Source of the DNA: Marinilactibacillus sp. Marseille-P9653 | Lineage (GTDB): Bacteria; Bacillota; Bacilli; Lactobacillales; Carnobacteriaceae_A | Assembly: GCF_916618885.1 (NCBI RefSeq) | Contig: NZ_CAKAKH010000001.1 | Location: 1,116,001-1,180,000, forward strand | Direction of reading: 5' to 3' | Length of the DNA stretch: 64,000 nt | Shown: one piece after another, positions 48,290 through 56,368 of the stretch | Numbering within the stretch: position 1 is the first letter of the stretch | Layout of the letters: every line of letters starts with the position of its first letter | Program-made: the position numbers and the translations under genes | Notes under the pieces: generated by a model | The model's database searches: none | Told to the model about the DNA's origin: nothing | The model's input: the letters and a program-made list of their open reading frames with translations, nothing else

Positions 48290-49381
48290 GTGAATCTTAT
48301 ACCCACATGGAACGAAATTAAATCATTTTTCAAAGTCAATAAAAAGCTTATAGGGATTTCGATAGCTGGATTTCTAGTTGTGTTTTTAGCTTTGTTTGGT
48401 TATAACTTGCTAAGCTCGGATTCTGAAATATTAGAACCAGAGTATCTATCACAAGAAGAAGTTGTTGAGATTTTAGAAAGAGAACCAGAAGATGTATCTG
48501 TAAGTGAACTAGATCAAGTTAAAGAAGCGCTCGGTCATGACCGATATACATTCAAAGTATTGGTAGAAAAAGAGTCTCAGGAGTTTATGAACAATCAAGC
48601 AGTACTTACAAATATTATGATTAGTGAAGATGTCGTATCGATGATTGAAGAGAGATCAGGTGTTGCAATTGAACCTGAAGCGATTCATTCGATTGGGGTA
48701 GCTAGCGAAAACGATATTTTACGTGTTGTAATCGGAACAGCTGATGTAGCGGACAACGAAAAAATTGCGAATGCGTATTATGATCTTATTACAAATCAAG
48801 AATTACCTTTTCTTGAAGATAAAACAGTCTACGCAATGGACGACGAGCCGTTTCTAGAAGAGGAACAATCTTGGTTCGATCTTGCTGGAACTCAATTAGC
48901 AGAGCTTTCTACTACTGCTATCACTGTAGCCATTGTTGGTGGAATCATACTTTCAATTATTGTGGCTGTACTGATTGCTATTTTAAAATCCGTATTCCAG
49001 AAAAAAGTACCCATTTCTTATAAATTAGAAAAAGATGCTAAAGATAAAGTGGTTTATTTAACTAAACTAGCTTCTGTTTCAGAAGAACAATATTTAAATA
49101 ATCTAGCTTTTGCGATTGAAAATCCGACTTCTAAAAAGAAACTTGTTTTGAGCCAACAAGTATTACCTACGGAATTAAGCAAAAAGTTGTCTCAAAAAGC
49201 CGTTTCAGGACAACAAACAAAATTAACAATTGCTGACGAAGTATCTAATACGAATCCAGCGTACACTTATGACGAAGTTGTGATTCTAGTGAAACAAAAT
49301 CAAACCGATAAAGACTGGTACAAAAACCAAAGAATTCAGATTGAAAAACTGGATGCACCTGTCACAATCGTACAATACTAG
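48290..49381 (+). CDS. Wzz-like protein with long non-kinase cytoplasmic tail
   Basis: 363 residues, GTG start after TTGGAGGAAC. The plan is a short cytoplasmic end, helix 1 at about 21-41, an acidic outer domain at about 42-200, helix 2 at about 207-230, then a cytoplasmic tail of about 130 residues. The two-helix layout fits chain-length regulators (Wzz/CpsC). The tail ends in YDEVVILVKQNQ and LDAPVTIVQY, strands that look like the last part of a BY-kinase/ParA fold, but no Walker A loop (GxGKS/T), Walker A' or tyrosine-rich end is present. It may be a scaffold derived from a kinase. No separate kinase gene lies in this operon. Confidence 0.6.
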   Translation: MNLIPTWNEIKSFFKVNKKLIGISIAGFLVVFLALFGYNLLSSDSEILEPEYLSQEEVVEILEREPEDVSVSELDQVKEALGHDRYTFKVLVEKESQEFMNNQAVLTNIMISEDVVSMIEERSGVAIEPEAIHSIGVASENDILRVVIGTADVADNEKIANAYYDLITNQELPFLEDKTVYAMDDEPFLEEEQSWFDLAGTQLAELSTTAITVAIVGGIILSIIVAVLIAILKSVFQKKVPISYKLEKDAKDKVVYLTKLASVSEEQYLNNLAFAIENPTSKKKLVLSQQVLPTELSKKLSQKAVSGQQTKLTIADEVSNTNPAYTYDEVVILVKQNQTDKDWYKNQRIQIEKLDAPVTIVQY

Positions 49382-49382
49382 A

Positions 49383-49404
49383 AAGAGGGGGAGACCCCTC
49401 TTTT
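49383..49404 (+). terminator. internal terminator or attenuator in the polymer cluster
   Basis: AAGAGGGG (49383-49390) pairs with CCCCTCTT (49395-49402) around a GAGA loop, with a short T-rich tail. A TATACT at 49424-49429 may start a new transcript for the following genes. Confidence 0.75.
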
Positions 49405-49486
49405 AATTTGCCATTTTAGAGGGTATACTTTAGTCTATGAGCAAATAGTAGTTTGTGTAAGATCAGAGAAGAGTTAAGGAGATTAT

Positions 49487-50440
49487 ATGTACAATTTAAC
49501 GGTTATTATTCCCCACTATGAATCTGTAGAGACTTTAAAGAATCTGCTGCACACGATTCCTAGTTCAGAAGATATTCAAGTGATCGTAATAGATGATCAT
49601 TCCATTAAAACTAAAGCTTCATTTCAACAACTGGCATCAGAATACCAAAACGAAAACGTTCTTTTTGTAGAAAACCGCCATGGTAAAGGTGCAGGTGGAT
49701 GCCGAAACACGGGGCTAGATTTAGCAGAAGGTAAATGGTTATTATTTGCAGATGACGATGATTTTTTCACTGAGAACTTTTACGATAAAGTCTCTCAATA
49801 CTTTGAAACGAATTTAGAAGTAGTTTTCTTCACGCCCACCAGTATGGAACTTGAAACGGGTGAGTTGACAGAGCGTCACGAAGAGTATGCAAAACTAACG
49901 AAACAAGCACTAAAAGACCCATCCAAGCTCAATGATTTAAACCTTAGATACAAATATATGGTGCCATGGTCCAAACTAATCAGTCGTGAATTCATTGAAG
50001 AACATCAAATCAAGTTTGAAGAAGTGATGAGTTCAAACGACGTCATGTTTTCAACACTCGTTGGGTATTGGCTTCAAAATTATCATGTGAGTGATGAAGT
50101 GATTTATTGTGTGACTAAAAGTGCTGGGAGCTTGATTACGACAGTAAGTGAAGCTTCTTACTTCACTAGACTGAAAGTCTTTATTACTTACTACAAATTC
50201 CTTAAAACCAATCTAGATAAAGATTCATTTGCGCTGTTGGATTTAAGTGGCTTGACTTCAATCATTACAGCAATCAAATACAAACTACCTTCAAAAGCGA
50301 TTTTAAAAGCACTTTATCTCTTAACTTCAAACCGAGTTACTTTAATAAAAGGAAAATACATTAATCCAATGTTTGTGCTGAACAAAGTAAAATTTTATTT
50401 AAAAGAATATGCTAACGAAAAAGATTACCATACAAAATAA
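49487..50440 (+). CDS. glycosyltransferase family 2
   Basis: 317 residues. LTVIIPHYESVETLKNLLHT, VIVIDDHSI, GGCRNTGLDLAEGKWLLFADDDDFF with ADDDD metal motif near 89. VPWSKLISREFI and SSNDVMFSTLVGY form the acceptor part. GT2 enzyme of the polysaccharide type. AAGGAG before the ATG. It opens a second sub-run (49487-53153) after the internal terminator. Confidence 0.86.
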   Translation: MYNLTVIIPHYESVETLKNLLHTIPSSEDIQVIVIDDHSIKTKASFQQLASEYQNENVLFVENRHGKGAGGCRNTGLDLAEGKWLLFADDDDFFTENFYDKVSQYFETNLEVVFFTPTSMELETGELTERHEEYAKLTKQALKDPSKLNDLNLRYKYMVPWSKLISREFIEEHQIKFEEVMSSNDVMFSTLVGYWLQNYHVSDEVIYCVTKSAGSLITTVSEASYFTRLKVFITYYKFLKTNLDKDSFALLDLSGLTSIITAIKYKLPSKAILKALYLLTSNRVTLIKGKYINPMFVLNKVKFYLKEYANEKDYHTK

Positions 50441-50458
50441 GGTTAGGACAGATCAATC

Positions 50459-51643
50459 ATGAGTCAGATTAAAGTAGGTTACGTCTGGGATTCATACCCA
50501 AATACACGCAGTATTATTGATATCGTTGATGGTGTAGAGTACCAAAAAATCTTTGATTACTATAAATTTCTAAGTTATGTAGCTTATGTACCTAAGAAAC
50601 TAAAATTACCGAATGCAGAACACAACTTTGCCGATGTGAAACATGCATTCAATGACTTTGGTTTGAACAAAGTCGATTTACTGCATTTCTTTAATAATAT
50701 TAGCTACGGTAAAACGCCTTGGGTCTCTACGTTTGAAACCTTTATTCCAAGATTTTCTCCTTTACTGGATCATCAAACAAAAGGCATTCCAAAACAAAAC
50801 AAACAACTGGAAAAAGCTTTAAAGGCTCTGGCAGGAGATACTTGTAAAAAAATCCTAGCGATTTCAGAGTGTACAGCGAACTTTGAAACGACATTATTGA
50901 ATCACTATCCAGAGTACAAAGAGCGTATCGAGCAAAAAATGGTCGTAATCCATCCTCCACAGAAACTTCTGGTAGAACGTTATGAAGATAAAATGATCAA
51001 AGAATCGGATGCTTTATCGTTCATTATCGTCGGAGGAGATTTTTTCCGTAAAGGTGGACTAGAAATACTTAGAACGTTTGAAAAACTTGTGAATCAGCAG
51101 AACATTCAGCTACAACTGACGATCGTCAGTAAGCTGGATGCCTATGACTATGCTACAAAAGCCGGACAGAAAGAAATTGACGAAGCTGTTTCCATTATTG
51201 AAAGAAATCAAACATGGATTACCCATCACAAGAGTCTTCCGAACACTCAAGTACTAGACTTAATGAAATCCCATCAGATCGGCTTATTACCGACTTGGGC
51301 AGATACGTATGGATATTCAGTATTAGAATTGCAAGCGAGCGGTTGCCCAGTGATTACAACAGATATTAGAGCACTATCTGAAATCAATAGTAATCAGCAC
51401 GGTTGGGTGATCGATGTACCAAAAAATGAGTTTGGTGAAGGGCTATATGTGACCGAAGAACAGCGAACAGAATTGAGTCAGGTGATCATGGATCAACTAG
51501 AAAAAATTGTGCTGGATATCTTTCAAAATAGAGATCAAGTAAGAACCAAAGCTGAGAAGACAATTAGTTATGTTAAAGAACATCATGATCCAAGTGATTA
51601 TGCAGATAAAATTCGTGAAATTTATAAAGATGCTTTAAAGTAA
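50459..51643 (+). CDS. glycosyltransferase family 4-like
   Basis: 394 residues with a GT-B type C-terminal half: FIIVGGDFFRKGGLEILRTF near 183, then LPTWADTYGYSVLELQASGC near 280-299 with the conserved Glu, and VITTDIRALSEINS. The N-terminal half is less typical (VGYVWDSYPNTRSIIDIVDG), so the family is assigned from the second half. Start ATG 50459 follows GGTTAGGAC. Part of the same sub-run as the GT2 and the flippase on either side. Confidence 0.82.
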   Translation: MSQIKVGYVWDSYPNTRSIIDIVDGVEYQKIFDYYKFLSYVAYVPKKLKLPNAEHNFADVKHAFNDFGLNKVDLLHFFNNISYGKTPWVSTFETFIPRFSPLLDHQTKGIPKQNKQLEKALKALAGDTCKKILAISECTANFETTLLNHYPEYKERIEQKMVVIHPPQKLLVERYEDKMIKESDALSFIIVGGDFFRKGGLEILRTFEKLVNQQNIQLQLTIVSKLDAYDYATKAGQKEIDEAVSIIERNQTWITHHKSLPNTQVLDLMKSHQIGLLPTWADTYGYSVLELQASGCPVITTDIRALSEINSNQHGWVIDVPKNEFGEGLYVTEEQRTELSQVIMDQLEKIVLDIFQNRDQVRTKAEKTISYVKEHHDPSDYADKIREIYKDALK

Positions 51644-51731
51644 ATACTTAATATAAATTTTAGTTAAGTACTGTACACTTTGATTTAATGAGTTTAAAAA
51701 ACGTATTTGTAAGAAAGAAGGAATTAACGCA

Positions 51732-53153
51732 ATGTCGAAAAGCGATTTTAAGACAGGGATTATATTCAGTGCTATAGGAAAATATTCGAATATGATCATT
51801 AATATTTTGATCAATGCAGTCTTGGCTAGACTATTGACACCTGAAGAATATGGTATCGTAACCATCGTGCAAGTGTTTCTAGTATTTTTTGATATGCTAG
51901 CGGACATGGGGTTTGGACCAGCCATTATCCAAAATCAAACATTAGATGACGAAGATACAGGATCCATTTTTAAATTTTCAGTCATTGTCTCTTTTATTTT
52001 AGGGCTTGTATTTGCCTTACTGGGACAGCCTGCGAATAACTTTTATGATCAAACGGTCTATGTACCTATATTCATCATTATGGGATTCGAGATTTTCTTT
52101 TATGGACTCATGATTATTCCTAGGGCTTTATTACTCAAAAGAAAAGACTTCAAATCTGTAAATGTATTAGAAGTTGTATCGAATATACTTTTTGGTATAG
52201 TTGCCATTGCTTTAGCGTTGCTCGGCTTCAGTTATTATTCAATTATTATTGGTCGATTGATAAAGGTATTAACAATGTTTGCCTTCTATTTTAGTCGTAC
52301 GAAAATTAATTACAGAGCTAAGTTGAGAAAAGAGCCTATTTTAAAAATATGGGCCTTCGCAAGAAACCAGTTTATGTTTAACTTCATCAATTATTTCTCT
52401 AGAAATCTGGATAATATCTTGATTGGTCGGTTTATGGGGTCATCTCCACTTGCATTCTATAATAGATCTTACCAGTTATCTGTCTATCCAAATACAATCT
52501 TAAGTGGGGTACTGACTCCCGTTATTCAACCGATTATGTCTGACTATCAAGATCAGAAGCATGTAATTAAAGACGTTTATTTGAAAGTTATTCGTCTACT
52601 AGGAGATATCGGTATTGCCGTATCAGTTTTTTGTTTCTTTGCAGCTCGGGATATTATTCTCTTGCTTTCCGGTTCACAGTGGGAAGCCAGTATACCCGTA
52701 TTCCAAATATTAGCCATATCGATTTGGGTTCAAATGATTGCATCTAGTACCGGTGCCTTTTATCAGTCAGCGAACCGTACAGATTTGCTGCTATTCTCAG
52801 GTATACAATCTACCATCTTTAACGTCATTGCAATCTGCTATGGAGTTTATCTTGGTACAATCGAATCAGTAGCCATGATGGTTGTTATATCCTTTACGAT
52901 TAACTTTGTCATAAATAATTACTTATTAATGTATAAAGTTTTTGAATCGACATACAAAGAAGTACTGGTTGCTTTATCGAAACCATTAGTAATGGGACTA
53001 ATTCAGTTTTTACTATTCTTCTGGTTGCCAGATATCACTTCTATTATCTTCTTCAATTTAGTATACAAAGGAATAATCTTTGTGATCGGTTTGCTAGTTG
53101 GTGTACTGGTTACAAAACAATTCAAAGAATTGAAAGATCTTGTCGTAAATTAA
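51732..53153 (+). CDS. polysaccharide flippase (Wzx/TuaB-like)
   Basis: 473 residues with about twelve to fourteen helices. The start is FKTGIIFSAIGKYSNMIINI then VLARLLTPEEYGIVTIVQVF. IGRFMGSSPLAFYNRSYQLS near 231-250 matches the Polysacc_synt_3 group (TuaB/WzxC). It exports lipid-linked repeat units and is the natural partner for the initiating transferase and polymerases in this cluster. AAGAAGGAATT is the ribosome site. An 88-bp gap separates it from the preceding gene. Confidence 0.9.
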   Translation: MSKSDFKTGIIFSAIGKYSNMIINILINAVLARLLTPEEYGIVTIVQVFLVFFDMLADMGFGPAIIQNQTLDDEDTGSIFKFSVIVSFILGLVFALLGQPANNFYDQTVYVPIFIIMGFEIFFYGLMIIPRALLLKRKDFKSVNVLEVVSNILFGIVAIALALLGFSYYSIIIGRLIKVLTMFAFYFSRTKINYRAKLRKEPILKIWAFARNQFMFNFINYFSRNLDNILIGRFMGSSPLAFYNRSYQLSVYPNTILSGVLTPVIQPIMSDYQDQKHVIKDVYLKVIRLLGDIGIAVSVFCFFAARDIILLLSGSQWEASIPVFQILAISIWVQMIASSTGAFYQSANRTDLLLFSGIQSTIFNVIAICYGVYLGTIESVAMMVVISFTINFVINNYLLMYKVFESTYKEVLVALSKPLVMGLIQFLLFFWLPDITSIIFFNLVYKGIIFVIGLLVGVLVTKQFKELKDLVVN

Positions 53154-53165
53154 AAAATATTTTCA

Positions 53166-53220
53166 AAAAGGGCTTAACTCTTATGAACAGTATGTTTATA
53201 GGATTTAAAGCCCTTTATTT
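53166..53220 (+). terminator. terminator of the main glycopolymer cluster
   Basis: AAAGGGCTT (53167-53175) pairs with AAAGCCCTTT (53207-53216) across a long loop, with T residues after. The rest of the 306-bp gap is AT-rich, with a TATAAT at 53344-53349 that may serve the next operon. Confidence 0.6.
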
Positions 53221-53459
53221 TGTGAAATATTCGAGAAAGGACCTATTTTATTCAAAAAATGTATCAAATAGTTGTCTAAATTATTGAAATGACTACAAAA
53301 AAAAGTAATTTTTACCCATAAGCAGTTGTAATGTCGGAAGTCATATAATAGAATTGGGAAGTGAGAGTGTTTATAATATAATAAATTAGATTCAATCTAA
53401 ATTGTTATTATATTTACATAAATTAATAAAAATGTATTAATACGTTAGGAGGTTAGCTT

Positions 53460-54419
53460 TTGAACAAAAAACTCTCAATCATTATTCCAGTTTATAACGT
53501 AGAGGATTATATTGCAGAATGTATCCAGTCAGTGCTCAAGCAAATAACAAATGATACAGAACTGATTGTTGTAGACGATGGAAGCACAGATCAGAGCTTA
53601 GAAGTGATTTATAATCTTCAAAAAGATACGGATTTCACTGTGATTGCGCAGAAGAACTCAGGTGTGTCTGTAGCAAGAAATAAAGGCATGTCTGAAGCGG
53701 TAGGAGAATATATGGTGTTTATTGATTCAGACGATTACTGGAGAGAAGATACCATTAGTCAACTTTTGCCACTCGTCGAACGATATGAGCCTGATATGGT
53801 GAGATTCAATGCAACACCTTTTTATGAAGAAGGCGTCGCACTAGATTATACCGTCGTAAATTACGATCTTAGCGAGTTTCTAAAAGAAGAGAAACTCTAT
53901 ACAGGAAAGTCTCTTAAAGCGAACTTGGATAGCTTTAAAGCAAGTCCATGCTTGTACATTTTCAAGAAGTCACTTGTCATCGATAATGGAATACTGTTCG
54001 AAGAAAATATCATTCATGAAGATCAGTTGTTTTCTACTCAATTATTTTTAGAAGCTAAAAGTATGCTTTACTTGAATGAAGATCTGTATTACCGAAGATA
54101 TCGATTGAATTCAATCACGACAAACCGCTCAATAGAACAGTTGAAGTATGCTTACATCTCTTACTATAAAATCATTAGGGTACTAGAATTAATGCTAAAA
54201 GAGAAGACGTATATGGATTTCAAACTTGATTTTGTCGAAGGTCGAATAAAGTACCTCTACAATTTATCAAATGGTTATCCTTTATCTCTAAAATTTAGAC
54301 GTCCCTTTATTTCTAAAGTTGAGACTGTCAGTTCAAAGCACAAAGTTTTGACTGAATTCAAAAATGTAGCGAAGCGACTGTTTCCAAGTAAATTAGTAGA
54401 TCACTTAAAATCAAAATAG
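53460..54419 (+). CDS. glycosyltransferase family 2
   Basis: 319 residues, TTG start 7 bases after TAGGAGG. LSIIIPVYNVEDYIAECIQS, VVDDGSTDQS, and the metal motif DSDD (VFIDSDDYW). IIHEDQLFSTQLF is the candidate catalytic block. It is paralogous to the enzyme at 23580 over the whole length. It precedes two CWB2 wall-hydrolase genes by 38 bases and seems to share their transcript, which links glycan synthesis with the surface proteins. Confidence 0.88.
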   Translation: MNKKLSIIIPVYNVEDYIAECIQSVLKQITNDTELIVVDDGSTDQSLEVIYNLQKDTDFTVIAQKNSGVSVARNKGMSEAVGEYMVFIDSDDYWREDTISQLLPLVERYEPDMVRFNATPFYEEGVALDYTVVNYDLSEFLKEEKLYTGKSLKANLDSFKASPCLYIFKKSLVIDNGILFEENIIHEDQLFSTQLFLEAKSMLYLNEDLYYRRYRLNSITTNRSIEQLKYAYISYYKIIRVLELMLKEKTYMDFKLDFVEGRIKYLYNLSNGYPLSLKFRRPFISKVETVSSKHKVLTEFKNVAKRLFPSKLVDHLKSK

Positions 54420-54457
54420 TTAACTGAAACCTGTTCTTTAAATAAAAGGAGGATAAG

Positions 54458-56320
54458 ATGAAAAAGAGTACAAAGAAACATATCGTAACAACGCTGATTC
54501 CATTGGCATTGGGATTTAGTTTATTAGATCATCAGGTAAGCGCTGATGAGTTGAATGGTGTGGAAGTAGAAAATATTCTTTCGCATTTAAATAATGATGA
54601 ATTAATCAGTGAAGAGAGCCTTGATTTAGATGCAGAAATTATTGATCTGACTGAAGTAAGAACGTCTTCTGTTAACAGAACCCATAAAAATGGCATCTAT
54701 ACAGTCGTGAAAGGCGATACTTTTTATTCGATTAGTCAGTCTTTCGGCCTAACGCAAACGCAACTTCGTGTATGGAACAATCTTTCTTCTATACCGAGTC
54801 ATTTAGATATCGGTACAAAACTAGCAGTCACAAAACAAGGTGTAGAAGCGAATCTGCCTTCATCACAGAAAGCAAAATTGATTGAATACGGTAAGCCACT
54901 TACATACAATTCAGCAGAAGAAATGATTCAATCACTAGCACCCGTCGCAGTTGAAATTGCGAATCAAAGCGGAGAAGAAAAACTGTGGCCTTCACTAATG
55001 CTTGCGCAAGCCATTCATGAAACGGGAGTGGAAAGAAGCGTCGGGATGAGTGACAAGTCTAGAGCGCCATACCATGTATTGATGGGACTTAAAGCAAGAG
55101 GTAGTGTTACGAGCATTTTAGACTGGACATGGGAAGAAGTTAAAGTCGGCGACAAAACTGAGAAAATTCAAGTGCTTGCTGAATTCCAGTCTTTTAGTTC
55201 TTATCCGGCTGCAGTACAAGGCTATGCAGACCGCTTAAGGTATGGTCCAGGCTGGGATAGCAATTTCTATTCTGGTACTTGGGTAAGTAATTCAAAATCA
55301 GTTTGGGATGTCTTGGATAACGGTGGTTTGAAAGGCTACGCTACAGATGGCGTTTATGTGAGTAAAATCAAAGACAAAATCAATCAATACAACCTGACAC
55401 AATATGACCGTAAAGTGTCACGTATCAGTGGAGAGACCCGTTTTGAGACAGCCGTTAATATCAGTAAACAAGGTTGGGATAAAACTAGTACGGTCGTACT
55501 GGCAAATTCTCATAACTTTGCAGATGCTTTAGCAGGTGTTCCACTAGCCGGAGCAATGAAAGCACCAATTTTACTCACTAGAACAGGTGAGCTAGAATCA
55601 GCTACCTTGAACGAGCTAAACAGATTAGGTGCTCAAAACGTTGTGATCTTAGGTGGAGAACAAGCGATTTCTGCTAATGTAGAAAAAACTTTAGCACAAA
55701 AAGTGATTTCCGTTAATAGACTCGCAGGAGAAACAAGATACCAGACGGCTGGTTTAATAGCGAAAGAACTAAATAGACAATCTCCGGGTGTAAAAGAAGC
55801 GGTTATTGTAAGTGGAGATAACTTTGTGGACGCTATGAGTGTCGCATCATTCGCTGCTCAAAATAATAGACCTATTTATTTAACAAGACAAGATCGATTA
55901 ACGGATGATATTAAAGAAGCCACTAAAACGATTAAAAATTGGCAGATCATCGGAGGTTCAAGTGTTGTTCAAGCGAGTACAGAAGCTGAACTACAAAAAC
56001 TTGGTGCCAGTGCGACAAGAATTTCCGGTTCAGACCGCTATGAAACCAATCAAAATGTGATCAAGTATTACGGTACGAGCAATAGTCAGGTTTATGTATC
56101 GACCGGTAGAGATTATATCGATGCCTTAACGGGTGCAGTACTAGCGGCTCAGAAAAATACAGGAATCATGCTAACAGAAAACAGACAAGATATTTTAAAT
56201 CGAAATATCCAATTTGTTAGTCGACAAAATATCAATCAATTCAATTTCCTTGGTGGAGAAAAAGTACTGCCAAATAAAATTGCAGATTCATTGAAAAACT
56301 ATAGTACAAAAGGTCAGTAG
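54458..56320 (+). CDS. LysM/GH73-type glucosaminidase with CWB2 anchor
   Basis: 620 residues, exported. Signal peptide to about 29 (cut near VSA). LysM at 81-125 (YTVVKGDTFYSISQSFGLTQ). A glucosaminidase-like domain at about 145-305 has the likely catalytic E188 in LAQAIHETG. Three CWB2 modules at about 324-620 (RISGETRFETA, RLAGETRYQTA, RISGSDRYETN). Expected to cut the glycan strands of peptidoglycan. The segment after E188 is less typical (SRAPYHVLMGLKARGS, where the family usually has a NLFGIKG-like block), so activity is probable, not certain. Confidence 0.87.
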   Translation: MKKSTKKHIVTTLIPLALGFSLLDHQVSADELNGVEVENILSHLNNDELISEESLDLDAEIIDLTEVRTSSVNRTHKNGIYTVVKGDTFYSISQSFGLTQTQLRVWNNLSSIPSHLDIGTKLAVTKQGVEANLPSSQKAKLIEYGKPLTYNSAEEMIQSLAPVAVEIANQSGEEKLWPSLMLAQAIHETGVERSVGMSDKSRAPYHVLMGLKARGSVTSILDWTWEEVKVGDKTEKIQVLAEFQSFSSYPAAVQGYADRLRYGPGWDSNFYSGTWVSNSKSVWDVLDNGGLKGYATDGVYVSKIKDKINQYNLTQYDRKVSRISGETRFETAVNISKQGWDKTSTVVLANSHNFADALAGVPLAGAMKAPILLTRTGELESATLNELNRLGAQNVVILGGEQAISANVEKTLAQKVISVNRLAGETRYQTAGLIAKELNRQSPGVKEAVIVSGDNFVDAMSVASFAAQNNRPIYLTRQDRLTDDIKEATKTIKNWQIIGGSSVVQASTEAELQKLGASATRISGSDRYETNQNVIKYYGTSNSQVYVSTGRDYIDALTGAVLAAQKNTGIMLTENRQDILNRNIQFVSRQNINQFNFLGGEKVLPNKIADSLKNYSTKGQ

Positions 56321-56339
56321 GTAGACAGTTGTTGTAAGT

Positions 56340-56355
56340 ATTGTTAAAGGATTGA
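56340..56355 (+). repeat. 16-nt leader motif shared with 35042-35057
   Basis: Second copy of ATTGTTAAAGGATTGA, 13 bases before the amidase start codon and overlapping its ribosome-site region. Confidence 0.4.
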
Positions 56356-56368
56356 AAAGGAGCGTATC

